Below are positions 7,896-17,938 of a DNA stretch of 64,000 nt, in pieces (position 1 is the stretch's first letter; each line of letters starts with the position of its first letter). Origin of the DNA: CAYMSF01 sp964392985 (GTDB taxonomy: Bacteria; Verrucomicrobiota; Lentisphaeria; Victivallales; Victivallaceae). The notes beneath the pieces are model-generated. The model did no database searches and was not told the DNA's origin. It worked only from the letters and a program-made list of their open reading frames with translations. The DNA is taken from positions 1 through 64,000 of the forward strand of contig CAYMSF010000006.1 in assembly GCA_964392985.1 (NCBI GenBank). The letters run 5' to 3'. The position numbers were made by a program, and so were the translations under genes.

Positions 7896-10028
7896 TTATT
7901 TAAGTTCTGCGGTAAAAACTGCCCAGCCATAAGGTTCAAATTCGAGAGTAATCTTTTCCGCCTTTATTCTTTTTACGGTATCTTCGTCCGATGAACCGAT
8001 TTCTTCAAGAAATTCACCTGAGCCCAGCGACAATTTGCAGCGATTCTTTTCCGCGCTCATGCTGACCACGGTCAACAGCGCTTTTCCCGCGCCAAGCGAG
8101 CGAATGTAAACGCCGGTTTCGTCCTGGCGGGATTTGTCGGAACAGTCAAGCTTGAAGGTTGGCGGCAAGCCTGCATCATCCAAATATGAACTCAAGATTT
8201 TCCTGAGTTTTTCACCGCTTGCCAAATCATAAGCCATGCTGACAATGGAAGCAAACATGACGGCTTTGCCTTTGCCGTAATTGTTGCTGATTAATGCAGG
8301 AGCGCCATCAGCAAATTTTGACTCAATTTTACAGGTTTTGCCGGTGCGCATGACTGCTTTGAAATCAAAACCTTTAACATCGCCGCAGTACGGTTCAGAT
8401 AATTTTTCCAGGTCATAAACTTGAGCATCAAACAGTTGTTTAAGACCGCTGCCGGGAGTTACTTCCCAGTGGATGGCATGTTCATTTTTTATCGCAAATG
8501 GCGACTCAACAACGAGCAGTCCGCCGTTTTTAACAAATTTTTCCAGCGTTGCCGCCAGTTTTGCGCTGACAAAAGGACGGAATGGAATAAACAGCGCTTT
8601 GCAGCGTTCCAAAGCATTATCCTCTAGAATCAGCCGGTCATTGAGCACCTCAGGACAGTACCCTGCGTGACGGAGACAGGTAAACAGCAGTTCCGGAGAT
8701 GTTTTATATTTGTGGCGAATCTCCTCGGCATCCATCAGATGCTCTTGATCCTCGTCTATAGCGAGCACGGCAACCCCGCTTTTAAACAGGCCGTTGGTCG
8801 TGAATTCTTTAGCGTGGAGATTAAGAAATTTCCCCAGTTTACCGAATTCAATTGAACGTGCCGTTTCTGAACCGTCCCAGCCGACCAGATTGAACTCCCC
8901 AGCCTGGGCATCGCTTATCCGACTCCGGTAGAGCCAGCGGAGTATGCTGCGTGAACCGTTGCCGACGAATATCATATCGCGCGCATTCATCCGGCGACCA
9001 TTGTAATAGTGCGGCATCAGATTGTGCACCCAGCTCACCGGACCAGCTTCCGTTTCCAGTACCCAGAAACTTTCCTGCGAAAATGTTCTGGTTTTACGAT
9101 TGCCGAGGTTCATGCTAGACATGTTGAAACTCAACGTTTGCAGTTGTTCCGATCCGGTTAATTCACCACGTTCCTGTCCACGGGTGAAATAGGAATACAT
9201 TGACGTCCCCGGTATATCCTCTGAATCAAAAATATCTGCATCATGGGGACCGCAAAGATGAGAGAGAATCAAATGTTCAGGGTCTGCTTTGCGGATGCAT
9301 TCCGCCACCATCCTGAACTTATCGCCACGGTTGTCACAGCAAAACTTTTTCCAATCAATAAATGGCGTATAGCCGCCATGCTCAAATCCGACCAGTTTCT
9401 GCGGGAACACTTCCTCCCATGAATCATAATGCAATGGAAACTCCATACTCCATGCTTTGACGAGTGCATCGAGGCTTTTATATTTCTTTTTGAGCCATTT
9501 CCGGTAAAGTTCCAGAGTATGTTTGCAGTAGCAGAATGTCGTCCGGGGTTCATTCCACGCAGAGTATGCCAGCAGGGCAGGGTTGTCGCGGTAACGTTTT
9601 ACGGCATCCGTGATGAAGCTCATCGCCGCTTTCTGATATACCGGATCATCGTAGCAGAGTTTTATTCTCGGAGTATTGACTCGTTCCGGGGCATCCGCCC
9701 CTTCTTTTAAAACAGTGCATCCTTTTTTTGTATAGAGCCACCGCGGCGGATATATCGCCTGAAGATTGGAGAATGTTCCGCCGGCATTGACGATAACTTT
9801 CATGCCATATTTGTTTGCGAGTTCAAATGCATGATCAGCTTTGGAAAAATCACGTACTCCTTCTTTCTGTTCAATCCGGTCCCAGGCAATAAAAAGGCGG
9901 AAAGTGTTCAGACCGGAAGCTGCCATCGTCTTGATGTCTGATTCCCATTCCGACATATCTACTTCAGTTGCTTTAGCGAGCGGAGCATACGTCGCCCCGA
10001 CAGGAAAAAAATTCTTTACTGTTTTCAT
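7896..10028 (-). CDS. GH42-type beta-galactosidase
   Basis: Predicted retaining beta-galactosidase acting in the cytoplasm; no signal peptide is visible. The barrel starts with PVGATYAPLAKATEVDMSEW and FRLFIAWDRIEQKEG. The acid/base is probably Glu160 in YSAWNEP and the nucleophile Glu327 in VLETEAGP. A glutamine-amidotransferase-like domain follows (about 430-640; ALFIPFRPFVSAKLAATLE, NGGLLVVESP), then a short beta-domain ending EPYGWAVFTAEL. At 710 residues it fits GH42. It starts 10 bases after the IclR regulator stop, so the two form one operon and the regulator probably controls it. Other beta-linked substrates, such as arabinosides, are possible. Confidence 0.8.
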   Translation of the reverse strand: MKTVKNFFPVGATYAPLAKATEVDMSEWESDIKTMAASGLNTFRLFIAWDRIEQKEGVRDFSKADHAFELANKYGMKVIVNAGGTFSNLQAIYPPRWLYTKKGCTVLKEGADAPERVNTPRIKLCYDDPVYQKAAMSFITDAVKRYRDNPALLAYSAWNEPRTTFCYCKHTLELYRKWLKKKYKSLDALVKAWSMEFPLHYDSWEEVFPQKLVGFEHGGYTPFIDWKKFCCDNRGDKFRMVAECIRKADPEHLILSHLCGPHDADIFDSEDIPGTSMYSYFTRGQERGELTGSEQLQTLSFNMSSMNLGNRKTRTFSQESFWVLETEAGPVSWVHNLMPHYYNGRRMNARDMIFVGNGSRSILRWLYRSRISDAQAGEFNLVGWDGSETARSIEFGKLGKFLNLHAKEFTTNGLFKSGVAVLAIDEDQEHLMDAEEIRHKYKTSPELLFTCLRHAGYCPEVLNDRLILEDNALERCKALFIPFRPFVSAKLAATLEKFVKNGGLLVVESPFAIKNEHAIHWEVTPGSGLKQLFDAQVYDLEKLSEPYCGDVKGFDFKAVMRTGKTCKIESKFADGAPALISNNYGKGKAVMFASIVSMAYDLASGEKLRKILSSYLDDAGLPPTFKLDCSDKSRQDETGVYIRSLGAGKALLTVVSMSAEKNRCKLSLGSGEFLEEIGSSDEDTVKRIKAEKITLEFEPYGWAVFTAELK

Positions 10029-10038
10029 AATAATCTCT

Positions 10039-10794
10039 TTAACCTATGGATGTTATCGTTGATATTTCCGCACTAAGTTCTTTAGCGCTCTTTTTAAGAC
10101 ATTCAATATAAAAATCTGCCCCTGTGACTTCAAATTCAGCATTCGGAATCGACATGCCAAGTGCCGCCACAAATTCTTTTCCCTTGAATACCGGACAAGA
10201 TATAATAAAAAGAGTTTCCTTTCTGAAAGCCACGATGCCTGCGTCCTTTATCACTCTTAACATTTTTTTCAATTCTGCGGCAGAGGCAACCCCCGGCCAT
10301 TCCAGTTCTGAGGGCAGTCCGCCATTTTTTATAAATGCCTCTATTTCATATTCATTCATGTATGCCAGAAGCATGCGCCCGGTTGCAGTTATATACATAT
10401 CCTCATACCACGGATCATCCACATTGACGTTTAAACGTGGATTCCCGTTATGATGACATAAAATAAAACGTCGTGTCCCGACCGCTGCCGCAAGCAGTAC
10501 TGATTGCCCTGATTTTTTCGCGCAGAATTGAACAAATGAATCGGCTTTGCGGGTTAATGTATCTTTGTATTTTTTCCCACCCGTCAGCCAGAAGGCCATC
10601 GGACCCAGCACATAACCTTTTTGCCGCGATATTTGTTCCAGATATCCCAGCGCTACCATGTCTTTCAAAATTCTGATAATTGTTGCCTGATTGAGTTTTA
10701 TCGCTTTGACGATTTCCGCCGGCAATACCGGTTGCCCGCGTCGCCCCGCGATAAACTCAATAATATCAAATGTCTTTTTTAAAACTTTTGTCAT
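10039..10794 (-). CDS. IclR family transcriptional regulator
   Basis: One-component repressor or activator. The N-terminal winged helix-turn-helix spans residues 1-65 (VLKKTFDIIEFIAGRRG, LNQATIIRILKDMVALGYLEQ). The C-terminal effector domain contains the typical TATGRMLLAYM and ends near FYIECLKKSAKELSAEI. The ATG at 10794 follows a GGAG site; the longer frame to 10848 has none and would add a hydrophobic peptide foreign to the family. It heads the operon with the GH42 gene and diverges from the MtaA-like gene. The AT-rich 200-base gap between them is the likely operator for both. Confidence 0.85.
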   Translation of the reverse strand: MTKVLKKTFDIIEFIAGRRGQPVLPAEIVKAIKLNQATIIRILKDMVALGYLEQISRQKGYVLGPMAFWLTGGKKYKDTLTRKADSFVQFCAKKSGQSVLLAAAVGTRRFILCHHNGNPRLNVNVDDPWYEDMYITATGRMLLAYMNEYEIEAFIKNGGLPSELEWPGVASAAELKKMLRVIKDAGIVAFRKETLFIISCPVFKGKEFVAALGMSIPNAEFEVTGADFYIECLKKSAKELSAEISTITSIG

Positions 10795-10996
10795 ATAACT
10801 CCATAATATGAAGTTTGATATATTTATTATGAATAATAATAATGCCAATATGAATTAATTGCAAGAATCAATTTGGGATTTTTATAATAAAACGGAAAAA
10901 ATTCAATATGTTTTAAATTACCGGCTTTGACTCTTGAATGAATCAATATCAGGTTTTATTTTAGAGCCTTATAAATATTTAAGGAACATAAAAACG

Positions 10997-12007
10997 ATGA
11001 ACAGTAAAACCAGAATGTTGAATTTTATTGCGGGTAAACCGGTTGACCATGTCCCGTTCATGCCGATATTAATGCGTTTTTGCGCTGGATACGGCAAGGT
11101 AAAATATCGTGATTTTATCTTGAACGTTGAGGAGCATTGCCGGGCAAACATCGAATGTGCCAATTATTTTCATTCTGATTGGGTCAACGTTATGAGCGAC
11201 CCCTATTGCGAATTATCTGCTTATGGCGCAAATATTGAATATTTAGAAGATGATTTGCCAATTGATGGTCAACTTGTATGCCCGACCATTGATGATTTGG
11301 ATAAGTTAAGAATACTGGATTTTACTCAAGATATCAGAACAGCGGGACGTATTGAGCAGTGTGCAAAGTTTAGAGAATTGTGCGGCGATGAACAAATCAT
11401 CTGCGGATGGGTTGAAGGATGTGTTGCAGAATATTGCGACTTGCGCGGCATGGGCGATGCTTTTCTGGATTTTTTTGACGCTCCGGAAAAGGTAAAAAAG
11501 GCAATGGCGATAATTCTGGAAAATGCCAAAAATTTTATCACGCTTCAGGTAAAAGCCGGAGCCAACTGTATCGGTATCGGTGATGCCGCCTGTTCTCAAA
11601 TCGGCCGGGAACTCTATCTGGAGTTTGGTTTTGACGGCGAAAAAATGCTGGTTGAACACATCCACTCCCTGGGTGCTATCGCCAAGTTGCATATTTGCGG
11701 CAATACTACCGCAATTATACCGGATATGATAAAAACCAATGCTGACATTGTCGACATTGACCATTTGGTAAAGGATATGACTGTTTTTATCGGGTCGCTT
11801 GGCAGTAATCAGGTTTTTTGCGGTAATGTTGATCCGGTTTCAATAATTCAGGACAGTTCGATCGAAACAATACGACAGGTTTGTCGAAACCTGCAGCGCA
11901 TTATGCCGGGAAAATTAATTTTATCAGGCGGTTGTGAAATTACTCCATCAACAGATTATAATAACCTGCTCGCCATGTATTCCGCATTGGTTGAAGACAT
12001 AAAATGA
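10997..12007 (+). CDS. MtaA/UroD-family methyltransferase-like protein
   Basis: Member of the uroporphyrinogen decarboxylase superfamily that resembles the cobalamin:coenzyme M methyltransferase (MtaA) branch more than haem enzymes. The zinc-type residues of that branch are visible: His232 and Cys234 in LHICGNT, and Cys313 in ILSGGCEI. Other signatures are GNVDPVSII and GAIAKLHICG. The ATG at 10997 is chosen because AAGGAA lies 11 bases upstream; 21 extra in-frame codons upstream lack support. It sits in a sugar locus and is divergent from the IclR-GH42 operon. No corrinoid protein is nearby, so the methyl donor and acceptor are unknown. Confidence 0.7.
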   Translation: MNSKTRMLNFIAGKPVDHVPFMPILMRFCAGYGKVKYRDFILNVEEHCRANIECANYFHSDWVNVMSDPYCELSAYGANIEYLEDDLPIDGQLVCPTIDDLDKLRILDFTQDIRTAGRIEQCAKFRELCGDEQIICGWVEGCVAEYCDLRGMGDAFLDFFDAPEKVKKAMAIILENAKNFITLQVKAGANCIGIGDAACSQIGRELYLEFGFDGEKMLVEHIHSLGAIAKLHICGNTTAIIPDMIKTNADIVDIDHLVKDMTVFIGSLGSNQVFCGNVDPVSIIQDSSIETIRQVCRNLQRIMPGKLILSGGCEITPSTDYNNLLAMYSALVEDIK

Positions 12008-12010
12008 TTG

Positions 12011-12817
12011 TTACCGGGCAGGTGTGTCCTCGTCTGATGATTTCCGGTACAACCGTTCATTAAACAGACATACTCCGCCGACAGCGAAACCCGGCAACAG
12101 TACTATCGCTGAAAATGGAATGAGCAACAATAAATATGCCAACACGCCGAAACCAATCAGCGCATTGCGGTCACCGGCAGCGGCAATTCTGAGTCCGCGA
12201 ACTCCAATGCGACGGTTGAATGCACTGCAAAAAAGGCAGGAAATTCCTAACCGGTAGCCCATGACAAGCGCCATAAAGATTGCTCCTGCCACTGGCAACA
12301 GCCAACTTAATACAAGTAGCAGCATTCCGTACAGCAGTGATATCGCAGAGAATAATAAAGTCTGACGGGTGAATGCCCAGGTTTCTCTCCAGCCCGGTTC
12401 TGATGTGGTAATGCCGTATTCTCGTTTTTCGACATTTATTACGAGATACTCGAAAAATGGCGCGCTTATCATTTCATACAAAGTGCTTATCGTTGTCAGT
12501 ATCAACAGCAGACCGCCAATACCCAGCGAAAAAGCAATCAACCAGCGCAACGGATAAATCAGGAATTTCAACGATTCCCCGCAAACCGTCGGCGAAGGCA
12601 GCAAATGATATGTCCATGGAACAAAATGCCATAACAGCAGATACATGCCGCTAAGATATAAAGCCAGCAGAACAAACAGTGGAACCACAGTATATTTCCA
12701 GTACGCCGGAGTGCTGTAAAATATTTTAACCCCGCGCCAGACGTAGTTGGCGCCGGCGGTAATATCCTGCAGCATGGTATATCTGCGCTGACCCGGTTCT
12801 GGTGTTGATGAAGACAT
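12011..12817 (-). CDS. EI24/CysZ-like integral membrane protein
   Basis: Inner-membrane protein with about five hydrophobic segments (YTVVPLFVLLALYLSGMYLL, WLIAFSLGIGGLLLILTTI, a long pair around residues 155-185, and LIGFGVLAYLLLLIPFSAIV). The opening ITAGANYVWRGVKIFYSTPAYWKY and the motif YEMISAPFFEYLVINVE match the EI24/CysZ family, some of which take up sulfate. The function here is unproven. It starts 15 bases after pyrF and ends 3 bases from the convergent methyltransferase gene. The start is uncertain: neither ATG at 12817 nor the one at residue 15 has a good ribosome site. Confidence 0.65.
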   Translation of the reverse strand: MSSSTPEPGQRRYTMLQDITAGANYVWRGVKIFYSTPAYWKYTVVPLFVLLALYLSGMYLLLWHFVPWTYHLLPSPTVCGESLKFLIYPLRWLIAFSLGIGGLLLILTTISTLYEMISAPFFEYLVINVEKREYGITTSEPGWRETWAFTRQTLLFSAISLLYGMLLLVLSWLLPVAGAIFMALVMGYRLGISCLFCSAFNRRIGVRGLRIAAAGDRNALIGFGVLAYLLLLIPFSAIVLLPGFAVGGVCLFNERLYRKSSDEDTPAR

Positions 12818-12832
12818 GATAAGAGTGTTGAA

Positions 12833-13654
12833 TCAGCGGAATTGATTAATCAAATCGCGGAGTTCCAGTGTCGCGCGCCGTGCCGCATTGGCGAAGTCCG
12901 GCGAGCTGTCAGCGTAGATAATGCCACGCGAAGAATTGATAATCAACCCCTTGCCGGCCTTGTCCTTACCGTTGCGGATAACCAGTTCCACATCGCCGCC
13001 CTGCGCTCCCACTCCAGGTACCAGAAAGGGAATTGCCGGGCAGATTTCTCTGACTTGTTTCAATTCTTCCGGAAATGTTGCTCCGATAACCAGCAGAATA
13101 TTGTGATTATAGTTCCACTTGTTCTGCGCCATCTCCGCAACATGCTCATATATTGCTTTGCCATCAGATTTCAATTCCTGAATTTCCCGCGAACTCGGGT
13201 TGGAGGTGCGGCATAAGATAACCGTGCCGCGATCGCTCCAGTCCATAAATGGTTTCAGTGTATCCAACCCCATATAGGGATTGACCGTTACCGCATCGGC
13301 GTTGTAAATCTCGAAAGCCTCTTTAGCGTATAACATTGCGGTTGGACCAATGTCACCGCGTTTAGCGTCAAGAATTACCGGAACCTCAGGATATTGCTCT
13401 TTCAGGTATTTCATTGTCATTTTAAGTTCATCTTCCGCATCCTGTCCGGAATAGTAGGCGCATTGCGGTTTGTAACAGCAGACCAGATCGGCAGTCGCGT
13501 CAATCAGGGCTTTGTTAAAATCAAAAATTGGCTGCTTTGAATTTTTCAGGCATTCCGGCAGTTTACTCAAGTCCGGGTCAAGACCGACACATACGAGTGA
13601 ATTGTTCCTTTCCCAGGCATTGCGCAATTTTTCCATAAACGACATGTTTTTCAT
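12833..13654 (-). CDS. pyrF: Orotidine 5'-phosphate decarboxylase
   Basis: Last step of UMP synthesis: decarboxylates OMP in the cytoplasm. The catalytic motif ILDAKRGDIG (about residue 95) has the Asp-Lys-Asp array. CVGLDPDLSKLP at the N-terminus and FLVPGVGAQGGD near the phosphate site mark the longer type-2 enzymes, which fit the 273 residues. GGAG precedes the ATG. It lies 24 bases downstream of the giant DUF3857 gene and 15 bases upstream of the membrane-protein gene, so all three may share a transcript. Confidence 0.93.
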   Translation of the reverse strand: MKNMSFMEKLRNAWERNNSLVCVGLDPDLSKLPECLKNSKQPIFDFNKALIDATADLVCCYKPQCAYYSGQDAEDELKMTMKYLKEQYPEVPVILDAKRGDIGPTAMLYAKEAFEIYNADAVTVNPYMGLDTLKPFMDWSDRGTVILCRTSNPSSREIQELKSDGKAIYEHVAEMAQNKWNYNHNILLVIGATFPEELKQVREICPAIPFLVPGVGAQGGDVELVIRNGKDKAGKGLIINSSRGIIYADSSPDFANAARRATLELRDLINQFR

Positions 13655-13678
13655 CTATATATTCTCCATAAAGTTGGG

Positions 13679-16600
13679 TTATTTACTAATTGCCGGTTCC
13701 AGCGCAATAACAGGTAATACCGGTTCCGGCGGCGGGCATGAAAGCAGTATGATGCTCATATCAGGATTGTTCAATCTCGCCTGAATTTCAGCAAATTTCT
13801 GATATTCCTCAGGACTGACCACACACGGTTTAATATCAATTTCAGAGGTGATGATAACATTGTCCGGACTGACTTTGTTCGTTTTGACATTGATACTTAT
13901 CGCATTATTGCTGGAAGTCCAGTTCCATGCCGGGGGCAACAGCCTGATATGCTCCAGTTTTGGCGGCAGCGCGATATTATACTCCGCGGATATTTTTAAC
14001 GGACCACCAAGCATAAACGGGTTTACCCGGACAGTTGAGGCATTTTTCAGGAAGCTCAAATAGCCGCGATTTTGTAATTGACAATAGAGAAAATTATTGT
14101 CATAAACGGCAAACCGTTTTACATTCACTGTGAAACTTTCAGTACCGGGATATTCCCGGAAATCAGTAACCAGTTCACCCGCGGGAGTCGCGGACTGGGC
14201 AATATCGGTAACAACTTTCTGATAGTACCTGCGACGTTGTTCCGGAGTGAATTCAGTGAAAGTCTGATTCCTGGCGGCGCAGTCGATACCAAAATATTGA
14301 AGTGCCGATTCGATAACCGCATCGCCATTGCCTTTCAGTTTTATTTTCTGGACAAAACGACTGTATGATTTCAGCTCTTCACTTGTTTCAATCAGACCGG
14401 TTTCTCCGGTTGATAAAAACAGGCCGTACTTGCCATCGTGCGCTACCGTACCCAATTCTGCATACTGGTTGGTGTCGTTCAGATAGATGGCGAATCCGTC
14501 AGCTTTGCTGTTGTCAAATATTTTTAACACTGAACCGACAAGCTCGCCCCAGCGCGAGTTGTTGTCGCCGTTGCTGACCCTTACCAGTACGCTGTTAAAA
14601 ATAGACTGCGGATATTGAATGGTGCGATCCGGCAGATTAATCACTTGACCGTGACCGGCAGCTAATACCGTTTCTGCCTTAAATCCGGCGGCGCGTAACA
14701 TTGCACAGAGCAGAATCGCACGATCAACGGAATTTCCGTACTTGTCGCTGAGAGTTTTATCCGCCGGAGTAACTTTGTCGAGTGGCAGATCGTCAAAGTC
14801 AGGCCCAGCCGGGCGGATATTTTCAGCCACATAGTTGCGGATTGCCACAATTTTTTCCTTGGTTGAATTCAAATTTCCGGTAAGTTTCAGTGCCAGTTCA
14901 GTTGCCGCATTTTGATTGGTCGCGGAGTTTTCAATTGCCGCGCCAACCTGTCTGGCATAAGACTTCCACTCTCCGGTGGTGATGAAAATCGCCGGAGAGA
15001 AACTCCAAACCGGGGGCAGGGACGGTTCCGCTTTTATCGCCGGAACAGAATTCACTTCCCATATATGCTGAACCTTGCCGTTATTGCGTACTGCCGAGTA
15101 CTTCACTCCTGCCGGAGGCGGAGAAATGTTCACATTCAACTTTTCGTCATAGCTCAACGTCAACTTTTTGCTGCCAATCGGGTCAAAATTGCGGAACTGT
15201 CCGATAATACTGAAAAATTGACGATTACGGTGGTCTTTAATGAGGTTATAACTGATTTCGCTGCCGACTTGAACTCCGGGAAGGCTGGCAACAAGAATTT
15301 TCTCCGCAGGATAACGCGGAGCGGAACCGGTCCAGGAGGCATCCATCACATTCAACTCTTTTTCAGTAATATTTTTGCTGGAACCGTCCGGAGCGGTAAC
15401 GGTAACATCCTTGAGAGTAACATTATCCCATACCGGATTATAATGAATTTTTAATTCGGAGTTGTGTTTGACGCCGGCATAGGTAAGTATTTTTTTCTTT
15501 ACCAATTCAGAAGTCCTCCATTCTCCGGTTTGTTTGAGTTCAATGTCAACATTCTGCTTCAAGAGAATACAGTCCGCTGTCGCTACTGATGCCTGAAATT
15601 CCGCCGCGCCGGGCATGGAATGGAAAATCGGCATCTTCCTGGCCTGATATTCCAATTCCTTCAACAACTTCTTCAATTCAAGATATTCTGCCGGTGACAA
15701 CTCCATGGACTTTAATTTCAGATTACCACTGCCATTAAGGGTGTTGCCCTCAAGTTTTATATTCCGTTCCCAGTTTAAAAACGTGTTGCTGACCGGTTGG
15801 AATGATGGAATCAGTTCCGGCGTCAATCCATCCGGCAGGCGCAAAGAATATGATTCCTTCACGCCGCAGGTGGAAAATAATTTCATCGGGAACTGGCGTT
15901 TTTCCAGACCGGTGGAACTCAGCGCAAAATTTACCACGCCAAAACTGGTGCCGAACCAGAGCGGAGAAACCAGTGTGTCGCCATCGCCGCGAATTATAAA
16001 GTTGGGAGCTTTGAATGAAATTTCCGCTTTCAACCGGGTGTCGGTATCGGACATTTTTTCCGGGGTGATTTTTAAATCGGTAATTTCAGCGCCGGCAATC
16101 GCGCTTTTGAATCTGGCGGCGAAAAAGTCTTTGATTTGTTCCGGCTTCCAGGTGGAGAATGCGCTGCGATATGCATTATCATTAATACCGTGGAAGTTCA
16201 TGACGGTTTTGCCATCCAGACTGCCGTCGGCATTAAGTTTACCAGTTGTTTTGATATCGAGGAGATTGGCATCTGCCGGCATCAACGCTGAAGTTTTCAG
16301 GGTTTCGCCTTCCGGTTTGGCGACGAGATAACTCATATCGCACAGGTAGGACGGCAGTAAATCCGCCGTGGTTTCATCGGTAGAATCCATCAGCACATAT
16401 TCACCTTTATTCAGTTCAACCGCACTGATGGCATGGTTGAAATAATTATTCGGCACTTCAATATCTTTTTTGGGACCGCTGAAAAACATTACCGGATAGG
16501 CATTGAATCCGGCCAGTTGCAGCATCGACACCAGCAGCGCCGCCTTGTCGCGGCAGACCCCGTAACGGTTGTTGAAGGTCATACTGACATCATGGGGTTC

Positions 16601-17599
16601 ATACCCTGGCGCCACATCTTCAGTCGTGATGCCCATATATCGGATTTTCTTCGAAACGAACTGGAAAATATTGTTAATTTTTTCCTGCGGAGTTTTCGCG
16701 TCTTTAATCAGGCTTTCAACGGTTGCTTTCATTTCCGGAGTCGTCTTCTCCAGTCTGGGTTGACACAACTTCCAGTACCATTTAGAGATATCCTCCCAGC
16801 GCGGCACCGTTCCGACGAGCAATCGTTGCACCACCGTGTAAAATGGCGGCATACCGGGTTCTTCAAAAATGCGTGGCACCGATTTTGCTGTCCAGTGATA
16901 AATAATGCGGTCGCCGGCATTGGTTATCGTCGCGGTAACGGTTCCTTTGACTTGATCTTTAAGCACTGTTTTCATCAATGGACGCTGCGCCGGGGCGCTG
17001 ATTTCAACGTCATAACGGAGGATGGGGCAGGTGGCCTGGAGAACATAAAAATTGTTCCAGGTGTCCGGTATATACGCCTTGGTGATATCAGTGCGGACTG
17101 CGGTGTGGAGAATGTCACCGATTTGTAAATCCGGTATTGTCACGCTGAGTACTTTATCGTCAGGATTATATATATTAGCGCTCATCTGGGATGAATCAAT
17201 CGTTTCTTTGGAATTGGCGGCAATGTCAACCTTGACTGTTTTTCCATTGGGTTTGATGATTTCCAGCAGTAGAATTGATACGGTGGTATAGGGCTTGACG
17301 AAGTTCAGCGACAACACCTGACAGGAGCGTTTGCCTTTTTCGGTGAGAATTTTGGTATAGCTTTCATCGTTGGTATAACCAGTGCCGTCCGGATTGTACC
17401 AGGATTTTTCATACTCACGTAACAGCACGATATCTGCGTCCGGATATGTCAGCAGATTAACCCTGCCGGCTTCTTTCAGAACATCTCCGCGCTCGATTAA
17501 GGATATGACATTATTCCCGGATTTAATTTCGTCGGCGACGATAATCCCGGATTGAACAAAGATTAGCAACAGTAATAAAACACGAAAAAGCTTAAACAT
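13679..17599 (-). CDS. Giant exported DUF3857/transglutaminase protein with two modules
   Basis: A 1306-residue exported protein: the signal peptide MFKLFRVLLLLLIFVQSGIIV is followed by two tandem copies of DUF3857 plus a transglutaminase-like domain. Module 1 has YGVCRDKAALL with Cys349, then NHAISAVEL and YVLMDSTDE, giving a Cys-His-Asp triad. In module 2 the matching stretch is YGNSVDRAILL, with Ser957 in place of Cys, and the His strand reads FNSVLVRV, so this copy looks catalytically dead. The ATG at 17599 is chosen because GGAGGC precedes it. The substrate is unknown; cell-envelope protein processing or peptide binding is plausible. It is probably co-transcribed with pyrF. Confidence 0.8.
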   Translation of the reverse strand: MFKLFRVLLLLLIFVQSGIIVADEIKSGNNVISLIERGDVLKEAGRVNLLTYPDADIVLLREYEKSWYNPDGTGYTNDESYTKILTEKGKRSCQVLSLNFVKPYTTVSILLLEIIKPNGKTVKVDIAANSKETIDSSQMSANIYNPDDKVLSVTIPDLQIGDILHTAVRTDITKAYIPDTWNNFYVLQATCPILRYDVEISAPAQRPLMKTVLKDQVKGTVTATITNAGDRIIYHWTAKSVPRIFEEPGMPPFYTVVQRLLVGTVPRWEDISKWYWKLCQPRLEKTTPEMKATVESLIKDAKTPQEKINNIFQFVSKKIRYMGITTEDVAPGYEPHDVSMTFNNRYGVCRDKAALLVSMLQLAGFNAYPVMFFSGPKKDIEVPNNYFNHAISAVELNKGEYVLMDSTDETTADLLPSYLCDMSYLVAKPEGETLKTSALMPADANLLDIKTTGKLNADGSLDGKTVMNFHGINDNAYRSAFSTWKPEQIKDFFAARFKSAIAGAEITDLKITPEKMSDTDTRLKAEISFKAPNFIIRGDGDTLVSPLWFGTSFGVVNFALSSTGLEKRQFPMKLFSTCGVKESYSLRLPDGLTPELIPSFQPVSNTFLNWERNIKLEGNTLNGSGNLKLKSMELSPAEYLELKKLLKELEYQARKMPIFHSMPGAAEFQASVATADCILLKQNVDIELKQTGEWRTSELVKKKILTYAGVKHNSELKIHYNPVWDNVTLKDVTVTAPDGSSKNITEKELNVMDASWTGSAPRYPAEKILVASLPGVQVGSEISYNLIKDHRNRQFFSIIGQFRNFDPIGSKKLTLSYDEKLNVNISPPPAGVKYSAVRNNGKVQHIWEVNSVPAIKAEPSLPPVWSFSPAIFITTGEWKSYARQVGAAIENSATNQNAATELALKLTGNLNSTKEKIVAIRNYVAENIRPAGPDFDDLPLDKVTPADKTLSDKYGNSVDRAILLCAMLRAAGFKAETVLAAGHGQVINLPDRTIQYPQSIFNSVLVRVSNGDNNSRWGELVGSVLKIFDNSKADGFAIYLNDTNQYAELGTVAHDGKYGLFLSTGETGLIETSEELKSYSRFVQKIKLKGNGDAVIESALQYFGIDCAARNQTFTEFTPEQRRRYYQKVVTDIAQSATPAGELVTDFREYPGTESFTVNVKRFAVYDNNFLYCQLQNRGYLSFLKNASTVRVNPFMLGGPLKISAEYNIALPPKLEHIRLLPPAWNWTSSNNAISINVKTNKVSPDNVIITSEIDIKPCVVSPEEYQKFAEIQARLNNPDMSIILLSCPPPEPVLPVIALEPAISK

Positions 17600-17774
17600 C
17601 AACGCCTCCATTTTTTATAGCATTAGACATAACATAGTGCCTCAAAGTTCAATTAAAACCTTGCAATTACTGATAATTTTAGAAATATTCAGTTTGCAAA
17701 AGTTGTTTCAGAGAGTAAATTCTCTTGTCATTAATTTAAATAAAAGACAACTTACAAAGTTTAAGGAGTTTGTC

Positions 17775-17897
17775 ATGGGTCAGCAATATAAGAAAGTCGT
17801 TAAAAGAAAACGCCGCAAGGCATATCTCGTTCGCGTCAAAGCTTTGATTAAATCTAAGATCAAAGGCAAGTCAAAAACAGCTGCCGGCAGAAAGTAA
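17775..17897 (+). CDS. Small highly basic protein, 40 residues
   Basis: A 40-residue protein with 12 Lys and 5 Arg and no acidic residue (MGQQYKKVVKRKRRKAY at the start). It is a good gene: AAGGAG lies 6 bases before the ATG and a strong terminator begins 14 bases after the stop, so it is a single-gene transcript. The composition suggests RNA or DNA binding, perhaps ribosome- or nucleoid-associated. I have the impression of similar short proteins in PVC bacteria but cannot name a family. The frame extends upstream to 17637 without a ribosome site. Confidence 0.7.
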   Translation: MGQQYKKVVKRKRRKAYLVRVKALIKSKIKGKSKTAAGRK

Positions 17898-17911
17898 TTT
17901 CAGCTGAAGTG

Positions 17912-17938
17912 CCCGGCAGTTGCCGGGTATTTTTTATT
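17912..17938 (+). terminator. Rho-independent terminator of the small basic protein gene
   Basis: Perfect 7-bp stem CCCGGCA/TGCCGGG with a GT loop (17912-17927), followed by TATTTTTTATT. Confidence 0.9.
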
